Shown: positions 8,692-17,960 of the stretch, one piece after another
Layout of the letters: each line of letters begins with the position of its first letter
Position numbering within the stretch: position 1 is the first letter of the stretch
DNA from: Psychrobacter aquimaris
GTDB lineage: Bacteria; Pseudomonadota; Gammaproteobacteria; Pseudomonadales; Moraxellaceae
Reading direction: 5' to 3'
DNA: 64,000 nucleotides
NCBI RefSeq assembly: GCF_016107525.1
Contig: NZ_JABASR010000009.1
Coordinates: 62,001-126,000, forward strand
Notes under the pieces: model-generated
Told to the model about the DNA's origin: nothing
The model's input: the letters and a program-made list of their open reading frames with translations, nothing else
Database searches by the model: none
Position numbers and translations under genes: made by a program

Positions 8692-8782
8692 TGGCGGTGA
8701 AGGAGGGATTCGAACCCTCGATACGCGATTAACGTATACACACTTTCCAGGCGTGCGGTTTCAGCCACTCACCCACTTCACC
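8692..8782 (-). tRNA. tRNA-Ser (anticodon GGA)
   Basis: The complementary strand reads GGTGAAG at the 5' end (8782), pairing with CTTCACC near the 3' end, then discriminator G and encoded CCA (8692-8694). The anticodon stem CACGC/GTGTG encloses CTGGAAA, giving anticodon GGA for UCC/UCU codons. The long variable arm (TATACG...CGTATCG) is the class II serine type, and the T-arm has GGTTCGAATCC. It is closely similar to E. coli tRNA-Ser(GGA) as I remember it. Confidence 0.97.
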
Positions 8783-8910
8783 GTTTTTAGACGGCTTAGT
8801 ATAGCGGATACTGTTTAGAATGTCACGACTTGCACCTTATCTTTCTTTATTTACAAACGCCTGCTACGATAGCGTATACGTAATGACAAGCATAGATGGT
8901 TGAAAGTTGA

Positions 8911-9801
8911 ATGATAAGTTTCGGTAGCCTAAAAGCCAGTTTTAAAAACAGTATTATAATAACCGTGATGGTGGTAGTAAGCATAACTTCAGTGCATGCT
9001 GATGACTTTACCCAGTGTAGTGAGTCTTTTTATGGCGGTGTCTATCCTGAGTTTATCAATACCAAGTTAAGCAACAAAACCCAAGCACTATGCATGGATG
9101 GGTTTGCCGTTATGTATTCTGGCGTGTCGCGTACACCGCTTTGGTCGGCAGAATATTTGGATCGCAAGCGTTTACAGCAAGCCAAAGAAATCGATCGTGA
9201 AGACAGCTTTCATGAAGAAAGTAGGCTACCAAAATCTGTACGCGCCTCATTGTCTGATTATTCAGGTTCTGGCTATGATCGTGGGCATTTAGCGCCCAAT
9301 GCCAATATGGCGAATCGCAGTCAACAGTATGATAGCTTTAGTCTCGCCAATATCGCCCCGCAGTCACCGCGCAATAATCGCTATATCTGGCGAAATATTG
9401 AATCAGCCACTCGTTATTTAACCCAGCAATATGGAGAGGTTTATAGCATTACAGGAGTGGCATTTACGGGCAAAAAAACCAAGCAACTGGCGAATCGTGT
9501 GTTAGTCCCCAGTCATTTCTTTAAAGCCGTTTACATCCCAGCGATTAATCAAGCAGGGGTCTATTACGCACCAAATGATGAATCGGAACGTATAGAGGTT
9601 ATTAGTATTGATGAGCTCTCGACCAAAATTGGTATCGATGTGCTGCCCATATTGGACGCCAAAACCAAAACACAGGCATTTGATCTGCCATTAAAGGCAG
9701 GTGACAGCTCCGAGTTGCCCGATGAGCCAACAGAAGAGCCGACTTGGATGCTGTTTGTTTGGGCGATTCTTGAGTGGTTAATTGCCCAGTTGCAAGCATG
9801 A
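8911..9801 (+). CDS. Secreted or membrane-tethered DNA/RNA non-specific endonuclease
   Basis: This is a 296-residue member of the beta-beta-alpha-metal NUC1/Serratia nuclease family. The catalytic motif YDRGHLAPNANM (about residues 122-133) contains the general-base His, and the downstream N in SLANIAPQ and the NNRYIWRNIE helix match the metal-binding region. An N-terminal hydrophobic segment ending in VHA (about 31) is a signal peptide. The catalytic domain ends near residue 255, followed by an acidic Pro linker (LPDEPTEEPT) and a hydrophobic C-terminal segment (WMLFVWAILEWLIAQLQA). Export with tethering to the inner membrane is therefore likely. Possible roles are nutrient nucleic acid use or degradation of incoming DNA. 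No immunity gene is evident next to it. Confidence 0.88.
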   Translation: MISFGSLKASFKNSIIITVMVVVSITSVHADDFTQCSESFYGGVYPEFINTKLSNKTQALCMDGFAVMYSGVSRTPLWSAEYLDRKRLQQAKEIDREDSFHEESRLPKSVRASLSDYSGSGYDRGHLAPNANMANRSQQYDSFSLANIAPQSPRNNRYIWRNIESATRYLTQQYGEVYSITGVAFTGKKTKQLANRVLVPSHFFKAVYIPAINQAGVYYAPNDESERIEVISIDELSTKIGIDVLPILDAKTKTQAFDLPLKAGDSSELPDEPTEEPTWMLFVWAILEWLIAQLQA

Positions 9802-9888
9802 TGCTTCTGTGACACGAGTCTATATGTGAGAGAAGGCGCAAAACATCTCAAAATCACGTAAGATATTATTAATAGAAAGGAGAATAAA

Positions 9889-10149
9889 ATGATTGACCCA
9901 TTTGCCAATGACCACCAAAGCATGCAAATTGGTGAGCTGGTCATCGAAAACCAAACAGATAAAATTATTATATATGGCGATATTGATTTGACTCTGGATG
10001 CCGCTGGATATGAGCAAGCACAACAATTACATGAACTAACCAGCAAGATTATTCAGGCATTCGAAAATAATGATGAATATAATAATCAGCATCAGTCAAA
10101 AGAAAAAGATGACCAGCTGGATAAAAATATTGATAATCCTTTCTTGTAA
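9889..10149 (+). CDS. Small acidic hypothetical protein
   Basis: This 86-residue cytoplasmic protein has a strong AAAGGAGAA ribosome site. The first 60 residues look folded: ELVIENQTDKIIIYGDIDLT as strands, then AAGYEQAQQLHELTSKIIQA as an amphipathic helix. The last 25 are polar and acidic and end in DNPFL. The family is unknown to me. It follows the nuclease by 87 bases in the same direction, but nothing ties the two functionally. Confidence 0.7.
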   Translation: MIDPFANDHQSMQIGELVIENQTDKIIIYGDIDLTLDAAGYEQAQQLHELTSKIIQAFENNDEYNNQHQSKEKDDQLDKNIDNPFL

Positions 10150-10200
10150 CTGTTTGATAAAGTTAAGCTTTTATAGAAATAATAAACTATAAAAAATTAC

Positions 10201-10228
10201 TAGGCAAAAGCTTAAAATTGCTTATAAT
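10201..10228 (+). promoter_or_regulatory. Predicted sigma-70 promoter of the DUF2147 gene
   Basis: A perfect -10 TATAAT lies at 10223-10228, with TAGGCA (10201-10206) as -35 at 16-bp spacing. Transcription would begin near 10235, leaving an untranslated leader of about 170 bases. Confidence 0.55.
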
Positions 10229-10251
10229 GAGTCAAGACATCGCTTATGTCG

Positions 10252-10341
10252 CATAAAATTTTGATGAGCAGCTTGTTTTTACTTATGCCAACCACTACCA
10301 GCGGGTAGAAAACGGCATAGCTGTTAGTAAAAATTTTAGCG
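10252..10341 (+). promoter_or_regulatory. Structured 5' leader upstream of the DUF2147 gene
   Basis: Nested complementary segments are present: AAAATTTT at both ends, TTTTTAC (10276-10282) with GTAAAAA (10327-10333), TATGCC (10284-10289) with GGCATA (10314-10319), and CTACC (10294-10298) with GGTAG (10303-10307). They form one long interrupted stem in the leader. It does not match a riboswitch class I can name. Confidence 0.5.
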
Positions 10342-10407
10342 AAGGATAAGCCTAGGGGATCAGAAACATAACGTTTCGAGTAATCATTGTATGAAGGGAG
10401 TCAGTCT

Positions 10408-10791
10408 ATGAAATTATTTACAAAAACCACTTTAGCTGTTGCAGGTATCAGTTTAGCAAGTATGGCATTCGCCGCTGATCCTTTGGCCAATACAACGTGG
10501 CAGACATTTGATGAAGGTAAGCCAAAAGGTACCGTAAAGATTACTGAGTCAAACGGGGTGCTAACAGGTACACTTGTTGCGGCTAATACTGCGAAAGGCA
10601 AACAGTACGTTGGTACGACGGTCATCAAGGGTTTGAAATCTGATGGCAATGGTAAATATAGTGGTGGTACGATTACTGATCCAGCAAAAGGTAAAGACTA
10701 TCGTATGACAGCAAACTTGAATGGCAACACCTTAAATATAAAAGGTTATATCGGTCCATTCTCACGCAGTCAAACATGGAAAAAGAAATAA
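10408..10791 (+). CDS. DUF2147 family secreted protein
   Basis: ATG at 10408 is preceded by GAAGGGAG at seven bases. The 127-residue product has a signal peptide (cleavage after AFA, about residue 22) and a small domain matching DUF2147: NTTWQTFDEGKPKGTVKITE, then GGTITDPAKGKDYRMTANLN and GNTLNIKGYIGPFSRSQTWK. The motif D-P-x-x-G-K-x-Y is characteristic. The fold is lipocalin/avidin-like by family analogy. The biochemical role is unknown. The transcript has a long structured leader and ends at a strong terminator, so it is probably a single-gene unit. Confidence 0.85.
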   Translation: MKLFTKTTLAVAGISLASMAFAADPLANTTWQTFDEGKPKGTVKITESNGVLTGTLVAANTAKGKQYVGTTVIKGLKSDGNGKYSGGTITDPAKGKDYRMTANLNGNTLNIKGYIGPFSRSQTWKKK

Positions 10792-10833
10792 GCCTATCGT
10801 TTATTTTTAGTATTACATCGCATATTTATCAAT

Positions 10834-10871
10834 AAAAATCCCGCATTACCGAAAGGTGTTGCGGGATTTTT
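10834..10871. terminator. Bidirectional terminator between the DUF2147 gene and amtB
   Basis: AAAAATCCCGCA (10834-10845) pairs with TGCGGGATTTTT (10860-10871). A-rich and T-rich flanks allow it to act for both convergent genes. Confidence 0.9.
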
Positions 10872-10902
10872 AGTACACATATTTCAATATTGGCTGAAGC
10901 GC

Positions 10903-12165
10903 TTATCTCACAAACTCTGGATATGCTTCCATACCGCACTCTGCTATATCTGCACCTTCATACTCATCTTCTTCAGAGATGCGCAGACCCATCACGAACT
11001 TGATAATTGCCCAAGTGATTAAGCTGGCGATGAATACCCAAGTAAAAATAGTGGCTGCACCAGCAATCTGGCCTACGAATGATGCTGCTGGATTGGTAAT
11101 TGGTACGATAAGTAGACCGAACAGACCAACCACACCATGAACTGAGATAGCACCCACTGGATCATCTATTTTTATTTTATCCAATGCTAAGATAGATAGT
11201 ACAACGATAACGCCAGCGACTAAACCAAACAGTGTTGCTTGTAATGCTGATGGAGTAGATGGTTCTGCCGTGATGGCGACTAGCCCTGCGAGTGCACCAT
11301 TTAAGAGCATGGTTAAGTCAGCTTTGCCAAAGATGATGCGTGCTATTATTAAAGCACCAATTGCACCGCCTGCCGCTGCTGCATTGGTATTCAAAAACAC
11401 CATAGCAACCGAGTTGGCACTGGCGATATCACCAAGTTTCAGCACCGAACCGCCATTAAAACCGAACCAGCCCATCCAGAGAATAAGTGTTCCAAGCGCT
11501 GCCAGTGGTAAGTTAGCACCTGGAATGGCGCGTATTTCACCATTAGGGCCATACTTGCCTTTACGTGCACCTAGTAATAATACCCCTGCCAATGCAGCCG
11601 CAGCACCCGCCATATGGACGATACCAGAACCTGCAAAATCAGAAAAACCCATATCGCCTAAATTGAACATACCAAATACATCATTGCCACCCCACGTCCA
11701 GCTACCTTCTAATGGATAAATGACACCTGTCATCACCACAGCAAATAATAGGAACGACCACAGTTTCATACGCTCAGCCACCGCACCTGAAACGATCGAC
11801 ATACAGGTTGCAACAAACACTACTTGGAAGAAAAAATCAGAGGCAGCGGAGTAAACAGAGTCACCGTCAAAGCCGTTTTCAGCCGAGGCTGCTAGGGCAT
11901 CTGCTACCAGCGTTTCATTACCCGCAATACCGCTCAAGAATAGGTTGCCACCATACATAATGGCATAGCCGCATATCATGTACATGGTACAAGCTGTGGC
12001 AAAAAGCGCGATATTTTTAGTTAAAATCTCAACGGTGTTTTTTGAGCGGACGAGTCCAGCTTCTAACATAGTGAAGCCTGCTGCCATCCACATGACGAGC
12101 GCCCCGCACATTAAAAAGTAAAACGTATCAAGTGCATACTGGAGCTCGAAGATTTGATTTTGCAT
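10903..12165 (-). CDS. amtB: Ammonium transporter AmtB
   Basis: This 420-residue Amt/Rh channel conducts ammonium/ammonia into the cytoplasm. It has about eleven hydrophobic helices. Conserved stretches include AGFTMLEAGLVRSKNT near the start, VAERMKLWSFLLF, the Trp-rich PLEGSWTWGG, GSGIVHMAGAAAALAGVLLLGARKG split across the pore (pore His in VHMAG) and DPVGAISVHGVVGLFG (second pore His). A GGGGGA ribosome site lies before ATG. It is 78 bases downstream of glnK on the same strand, the classical glnK-amtB operon. GlnK is expected to plug the channel when nitrogen is plentiful. No N-terminal signal peptide is obvious; the first helix starts near residue 10. Confidence 0.95.
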   Translation of the reverse strand: MQNQIFELQYALDTFYFLMCGALVMWMAAGFTMLEAGLVRSKNTVEILTKNIALFATACTMYMICGYAIMYGGNLFLSGIAGNETLVADALAASAENGFDGDSVYSAASDFFFQVVFVATCMSIVSGAVAERMKLWSFLLFAVVMTGVIYPLEGSWTWGGNDVFGMFNLGDMGFSDFAGSGIVHMAGAAAALAGVLLLGARKGKYGPNGEIRAIPGANLPLAALGTLILWMGWFGFNGGSVLKLGDIASANSVAMVFLNTNAAAAGGAIGALIIARIIFGKADLTMLLNGALAGLVAITAEPSTPSALQATLFGLVAGVIVVLSILALDKIKIDDPVGAISVHGVVGLFGLLIVPITNPAASFVGQIAGAATIFTWVFIASLITWAIIKFVMGLRISEEDEYEGADIAECGMEAYPEFVR

Positions 12166-12243
12166 GTTAATTCCCCCTTGAATTGATGCAATACAGCTAT
12201 CGGTATGATCTATAAATCTGTGTCTATAGGTTGGCCTTGCGCG

Positions 12244-12681
<438 letters not shown>

Positions 12682-12965
12682 ATTTACTCAAGGGGGATAG
12701 GTAAGATTGGATTTATTTGCTCAAAAACAGCCCTAGTAATGGCAAAAATACTGGCTATGCTGCAATGGTACAAACCATCGTTATGAGCATAGAGAATGCG
12801 AATTAACCTTTAGCGTTGAACTGACGAAAACTTTATTATAACCAACTTTTTAGGTGCTTGGGGAGACCATCCAACTATTTCCTGTGATGATTTGCTAACC
12901 TAGTTTGGCATATTAAATGAATCATTTGATGAGAAAGTATGGAATACCGTGTGATACGTGAAGCG

Positions 12966-12996
12966 GCAGAGCTTAATATTGATGTATATGCTCTGC
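12966..12996 (-). terminator. Hairpin downstream of the universal stress protein gene
   Basis: GCAGAGC (12966-12972) pairs with GCTCTGC (12990-12996). It lies about 40 bases beyond the stop of the minus-strand gene. The T-tract is poor, so termination strength is uncertain. Confidence 0.45.
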
Positions 12997-13036
12997 GCTC
13001 AAAGAGAGAGGGGTGACCGTGTAGACCGGCTAAGAC

Positions 13037-13891
13037 CTATACCTTTGGGAAGAGTAGGTAGGGGGTTTTGGTGCTACCGAGCAGCTTTTTCGTGTCGCTA
13101 CCTTTTAGAAGTTCACGCAGACGAGATTGGCCAAAGGCACCGGTCATCAGCATACCGATATCATTTTCATTTTGATAATAATTCAAAGCCGCAGAGACAT
13201 CGCGACAGTCCAACAACGCTTTTTTAGACTTGATGCCTGCTTGTTTAAGCCGCGCATAAGCCTCACGTAGCGCATCACAATTTTCAGAGTTTTCTTTACC
13301 GACCATCACGATATGAACGGTTAATGCGCGTACCAGTGAGGTTTTGCAGAGCCAATTGAGCAATTTATGAGACGTTGAACTGTTGTCAAAAGCAAATAAC
13401 GCGGTCGTAGGGGGCAAAAATGGTGCATGAGTCACCAAAATGGGGCAGTGACTGACTCTAATCAATTGGCTCAATGTCGATTTGCAGGTGACATTGTGAC
13501 CTATAACGATTAATTGTGCTTTGTCATCGACGTAATCGATACTTTCATTAAGGTTTTCATGGCGATGTAGAGTATAGGTTTTTAGCTTTTGTCGCTGCTG
13601 TTCGCAGTAGGTGGTGGCTTGATGGAGCAAAAGCTTGCCTTGGGCTTTTAGCTCACAATTACTCAAGTGCTCCTTGGTGGTGAATTGCTCAAGCAGCATA
13701 TTTTCATCATCGATATTGAGACAGCCTGAATAGTTCACCGCCGCTTTTTGCTGCAAGCTCGGTACAGAATGTAACAATCCGATAGGTGCTTGTAGACGAG
13801 TCGCTGCCCACATGCTGGCTTCTAAGACTGCTTGCACGTGGTCTGGGCAGTCCAAGCAGGCAATCACACTATCTGGTTTTAAATTACTCAT
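13037..13891 (-). CDS. Tandem universal stress protein (UspA family)
   Basis: This 284-residue cytoplasmic protein contains two Usp repeats, each a Rossmann-like alpha/beta unit. The first begins SVIACLDCPDHVQAVLEASM and contains QLIVIGHNVTCKS; the second begins TALFAFDNSSTSHKLLNWLC and ends with IGMLMTGAFGQSRLRELLKG. The second half has the G-x-x-G-x-S-x-L-R-E-L-type nucleotide loop (GAFGQSRLRELL), while in the first it is degenerate. Proteins of this layout often sit beside SulP transporters. Here the sulP gene lies 174 bases upstream on the same strand. It is probably co-expressed with it, but its function is not known. Confidence 0.88.
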   Translation of the reverse strand: MSNLKPDSVIACLDCPDHVQAVLEASMWAATRLQAPIGLLHSVPSLQQKAAVNYSGCLNIDDENMLLEQFTTKEHLSNCELKAQGKLLLHQATTYCEQQRQKLKTYTLHRHENLNESIDYVDDKAQLIVIGHNVTCKSTLSQLIRVSHCPILVTHAPFLPPTTALFAFDNSSTSHKLLNWLCKTSLVRALTVHIVMVGKENSENCDALREAYARLKQAGIKSKKALLDCRDVSAALNYYQNENDIGMLMTGAFGQSRLRELLKGSDTKKLLGSTKTPYLLFPKV

Positions 13892-14065
13892 AAGACCACC
13901 ACATTATTCCAATATTAAAAAGACAGAATAAAAAGACAGCTGCTTGGCTCAAGGGTGGGACGACAATGCTCGCACCTAATCCTTTATACCAATGCAGCTG
14001 TTTATTCAACTGTCTATTTATGAGCGGTTAATCAATATCAGCTCGATAAATAGACGTGGCTTTGT

Positions 14066-15565
14066 TTAATCCAATAAGCCAATATCTCGGCGATCGTGGA
14101 CAGAGAAGCGATCAATCAGGGTTCGGCTCGCATTATTGAGTCCCACCACTTTGACATCAATGCCTTCACGTTGCAAGCGCATGACCAGCTTGTCCAAGGT
14201 GTCTACGGCACTAACATCCCAAAAATGCGCTTGGCTGACATCAATTTGAATACTGTCCAAAGCTTCTTTGGTATCGAAGCTGTTTAAGAACTGGGTCGTA
14301 GAAGCAAAGAATACTTGTCCTTGCACATAATAATAACGGCTATTAGTACTCTCATCATATTCGCTAAATACCGTTAAGAATTGACCAATTTTATTGGCAA
14401 ATGCCAGCGCCGATAGCAGCACGCCCACGCCTACACCATAGGCTAGGTTGTGCGTAAATACTGTGGTCAAAACAGTCGCTAGCATGACAATGTTAAATGA
14501 CATCGGATGCGTTTTAAATTCGCGAATAGACTGCCAGTTAAAAGTACCAATGGAGACCATAATCATCACAGCAACCAGTGCTGCCATTGGAATTTGGCTC
14601 ACCCATTCACTCAAGAAAACCACCATAATGAGCAGTACCACACCTGCCATCAAAGTAGACAGCCGCGTACGTCCGCCAGATTTGACGTTGATCATAGACT
14701 GACCAATCATGGCACAGCCTGCCATGCCACCAAAGAAACCTGATACGACGTTGGCAATCCCTTGACCACGACATTCGCGGTTTTTATCGCTTGGCGTATC
14801 GGTTAATTCATCAACGATAGTGGCCGTCATCATCGACTCTAATAAACCAACGATGGCAAGCGCGATAGAATAAGGCGTGATGATCAATAAAGTATTTAGG
14901 TTCAATGGAATGTCAGGTAATAAGAACATCGGTAATGAATCAGGCAAATCGCCCATGCTACCAACATTACGAATATCGAGATTCATATACATGGCGACAG
15001 CGGTCAAACCAACGATACAAATTAGCGGTGACGGAATCACGCGACCGATTTTAGGAATCAGCGGAAACAAGTAGATAATTGCTAAGCCCGCCGCCGTCAT
15101 GATATAAACAGTCATGCCGACGCGTTCTGTCATAGGGTTAAGCTCAGGCAGCTGGGCGGCAAAGATCAATATTGCGAGCGCATTGACGAAGCCAATGACC
15201 ACGGAGCGCGACACAAAGCGCATCAAATTGCCGAGCTTTAAGATACCCATCACAACCTGAATCCCGCCACACAACAAGGTGGCTGCCAGCAAATACTGCA
15301 AACCATGCTCGGCGACTAAGTCAACCATCACCAGTGCCATCGCCCCAGTTGCTGCCGAAATCATGCCTGGACGACCACCGACGAAACTGATCACGACCGC
15401 GATACAAAATGAGGCGTACAAGCCGACTTTTGGGTCAACACCTGCGATAATAGAAAAGGCAATGGCTTCAGGAATCAGAGCTAAGGCAACGACCAAACCA
15501 GATAAAACGTCGCCGCGCACATTGGAAAACCACTCGTCACGTAAGTTATCAATAAAAGATGTCAT
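14066..15565 (-). CDS. SulP family anion transporter with STAS domain
   Basis: ATG at 15565 gives 499 residues ([12 protein letters not shown]...); an upstream TTG would add nine. A membrane domain of about 10-14 helices (20-385) includes [20 protein letters not shown] and the SulP signature with [22 protein letters not shown]-terminal STAS domain (about 400-495) contains [20 protein letters not shown]. Family members import bicarbonate, sulfate or dicarboxylates, and the substrate cannot be read here. The short N-terminus and adjacent Usp gene resemble the BicA-like subgroup, which is a weak argument for bicarbonate. There is no strong ribosome site. Confidence 0.88.
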   Translation of the reverse strand: MTSFIDNLRDEWFSNVRGDVLSGLVVALALIPEAIAFSIIAGVDPKVGLYASFCIAVVISFVGGRPGMISAATGAMALVMVDLVAEHGLQYLLAATLLCGGIQVVMGILKLGNLMRFVSRSVVIGFVNALAILIFAAQLPELNPMTERVGMTVYIMTAAGLAIIYLFPLIPKIGRVIPSPLICIVGLTAVAMYMNLDIRNVGSMGDLPDSLPMFLLPDIPLNLNTLLIITPYSIALAIVGLLESMMTATIVDELTDTPSDKNRECRGQGIANVVSGFFGGMAGCAMIGQSMINVKSGGRTRLSTLMAGVVLLIMVVFLSEWVSQIPMAALVAVMIMVSIGTFNWQSIREFKTHPMSFNIVMLATVLTTVFTHNLAYGVGVGVLLSALAFANKIGQFLTVFSEYDESTNSRYYYVQGQVFFASTTQFLNSFDTKEALDSIQIDVSQAHFWDVSAVDTLDKLVMRLQREGIDVKVVGLNNASRTLIDRFSVHDRRDIGLLD

Positions 15566-16227
15566 AAGTAAACTGCATAGGGTTAGAGGCAAAAAAAGTA
15601 ATCATTACTCATTCATAAAATGATCGCGTCGCTATAAAAATAGCTATTCATCTTTCTTTTACGACAACATGCACTGGGTCATGTTGCGGTATTGAATTAT
15701 TAAAGGTCAGTAATAATTAGGTCTACTGATTTACTGACTGGTATCACTAATATGCTCACCAATAATTGATACGATGATAAATTCAGTGAGATTACTTAAA
15801 AAAATAGTTAAAACAAGGTGCTTAAAGCAGGCCATTTATAAGAGCACCTACAATAACGAATAGCGTCAGCAATGATATGCTGCGGTAGAGGGTAATAAAT
15901 AATCTATCAAATAAAAATAGCTGCTCGACATGGCCAGTCTATGATATTAACTTTGCCAAACAGAAGTGACAATAGCGTGCTAACTGTGACAACATGCTAA
16001 ACTAAAATGCTTGAGTAGATACCCAGTCACTTACAGATTAGGGCAACTATTATAGCATTAGCCACTTAATATAAAAACAGGCGCATAATAGCACACAGTC
16101 ATAAAAAACCAGTACCGAAATCTGAACGATACCGTTATGATGCTTCTCATCTTGACGGCATCATTTTGCTTATTTATATACTAGGTTTGTTTGATGCCAT
16201 TTTGCTTGTCCAACAGAAGGAATAGAT
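15566..16227. other. Divergent intergenic region between sulP and murD
   Basis: There is no gene in 662 bases. Two inverted repeats lie on the sulP side: CAACATG/CATGTTG (15665-15671, 15680-15686) and GTCAGTAA/TTACTGAC (15706-15713, 15731-15738). The rest contains AT-rich promoter-like sequence for both directions but no site I would assign with confidence. Confidence 0.5.
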
Positions 16228-17664
16228 ATGACCACCAACACTGCAACAGATGCCTTACTTCATAAAGGCAGTGGTCTACAAGTCGTGGTCGGTTTGGGAC
16301 AATCTGGGTTGTCAGTTGCGCGCTATTTGGCCAATCAAGGCTATCAGGTTGCCGTCACTGATGCTCAGGTGACACCTAGCTTAGCCGGTCAACTGCCAGC
16401 TGAGATTAGCATACGTCAATTTGGTGCGATTGACGCAGAGCTATTGCAGCAAGCGGCGCGTATTATTATAAGCCCCGGTATCTCTCTTGCCACCGAAGCC
16501 GTCGCCGCTGCCCGCCAAGCGAATATTCCAGTGGTTAGTGACATTCAGCTATTTTGTGAGGCTTGTACAGTACCGATAGTGGCGATTACTGGCTCTAATG
16601 CTAAGAGCACCGTGACCACCTTAGTGGGGCAAATGGCAGCGGATGCTGGTGTCAATGTCGGTGTCGGCGGTAATATTGGTGTGCCAGCGCTGACCTTGCT
16701 TGATAATCCTGATATGGAGCTGGCAGTGCTTGAGCTGTCGAGCTTTCAGTTAGAGACGGTGACCAATTTGGGTGCGCAAGTGGCGACAGTTCTGAATATG
16801 TCGCCTGACCATTTAGATCGCCACGGTGATATGCTGGGCTATCATCAAGCCAAACATCGTATCTTTCAGGGTGCTAAGTCCGTGGTTATCAATCGCGAAG
16901 ACGCATTGACGCGTCCGCTGGTGGCTGATAATTTGCCAAGAGTGAGTACCGGTATACATGCCCCCGATAAAGGTCAATACGGTCTTATTACTGATCCCGA
17001 AGGCCAGATTTATCTTGCTTTCGGTACAGAAAAACTACTGTCGGCAGATAAACTGTTGATTAAAGGTCGTCATAATCTGCTCAATGCACAGGCAGCCTTA
17101 GCGTTAGGCGAATTTGCTGGCTTGCCACGAGATAGTATGTTGAATACCTTACAGCAGTTCACTGGACTTGAGCATCGTTGCCAGTATGTGGCAAATGCTG
17201 CAGATATTGATTACTTCAATGATTCAAAAGGCACCAATATCGGCTCAACGATGGCAGCTATAGAAGGGCTGGGCGCAGTCTATGCACCAAAGGACGGTAA
17301 ACTACTATTGATTTTGGGTGGACAAGGCAAGGGTCAACAGTTTGGTGAATTGACGCCGTTTATCAATCAATATGTTAGCCAAGTACTGTTTATTGGTGAA
17401 GATGCGCCGCTGATTGAGCAGCATCTGCGAGCGGCTAATATAAGCGCCGATGTGACGCTACATCAGTGCCAAACTTTAGAAAATGCTTTTACAACCATTC
17501 AACAAGTGACGACAAGCAGCTTATCACAAGTACAAGCGGTGCTATTGTCACCTGCTTGTGCCAGCTTTGATCAATATAGTGGCTACGCGGCTCGTGGTGA
17601 GCATTTCAGTCAGTTGGTTGGTCAGTTAGTAAGTGAGTCATCAGGTATGATGACTGCGGAATAA
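16228..17664 (+). CDS. murD: UDP-N-acetylmuramoylalanine--D-glutamate ligase
   Basis: This 478-residue cytoplasmic Mur ligase adds D-Glu to UDP-MurNAc-L-Ala. The N-terminal Rossmann domain begins VVVGLGQSGLSVARYL. The central ATPase domain has VAITGSNAKSTVTTLVGQMA (P-loop GSNAKST) followed by the N-I-G-V-P and ELSSFQLE motifs and LNMSPDHLDRHG. The C-terminal domain has EHRCQYV, YFNDSKGTN and SPACASFDQYSGYAARGEHF. Its length is slightly above E. coli MurD (438). It has an AAGGAA ribosome site. It is followed by ftsW, a small division/cell-wall pair apart from the rest of a dcw cluster. Confidence 0.96.
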   Translation: MTTNTATDALLHKGSGLQVVVGLGQSGLSVARYLANQGYQVAVTDAQVTPSLAGQLPAEISIRQFGAIDAELLQQAARIIISPGISLATEAVAAARQANIPVVSDIQLFCEACTVPIVAITGSNAKSTVTTLVGQMAADAGVNVGVGGNIGVPALTLLDNPDMELAVLELSSFQLETVTNLGAQVATVLNMSPDHLDRHGDMLGYHQAKHRIFQGAKSVVINREDALTRPLVADNLPRVSTGIHAPDKGQYGLITDPEGQIYLAFGTEKLLSADKLLIKGRHNLLNAQAALALGEFAGLPRDSMLNTLQQFTGLEHRCQYVANAADIDYFNDSKGTNIGSTMAAIEGLGAVYAPKDGKLLLILGGQGKGQQFGELTPFINQYVSQVLFIGEDAPLIEQHLRAANISADVTLHQCQTLENAFTTIQQVTTSSLSQVQAVLLSPACASFDQYSGYAARGEHFSQLVGQLVSESSGMMTAE

Positions 17665-17728
17665 AAGGTTTGATGATTTAAGCATTTGCATGACAAGTGC
17701 TTGGGTAATCTCAGCATTTCATAAACAA

Positions 17729-17756
17729 TAAGGGCAATGTAATAGGATTGCCCTTA
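17729..17756 (+). terminator. Hairpin between murD and ftsW
   Basis: TAAGGGCAAT (17729-17738) pairs with ATTGCCCTTA (17747-17756) in a perfect 10-bp stem. The following T-tract is weak, so it may attenuate rather than stop transcription into ftsW. The rest of the 296-base murD-ftsW gap shows nothing else. Confidence 0.5.
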
Positions 17757-17960
17757 ATTGACTTTTATGACGCGCGCGCATTTTCTGTATAAATGATTGT
17801 TTTGCTTATAGATTGCTGCTACTGTCAATCATAATAAGCCAGCAAGGTAATAGGTCAGTTTATTTGCTTAGTAATCTGTCTGGTATTGTCTGTTTTCTAT
17901 TTTTAAACGGTGGCGTTTAATAGACGCCGTGTTTTTTCGTTCGTTAGTGTATATAAAATT

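Noticed and set aside
9564..10046. 160-codon minus-strand frame spanning the nuclease 3' end
   Set aside because: It is antisense to two supported plus-strand genes and has no ribosome site.
11270..11719. 149-codon plus-strand frame inside amtB
   Set aside because: It is an antisense shadow of a strongly conserved membrane protein gene, with an Ala/Pro-rich translation typical of antisense frames.
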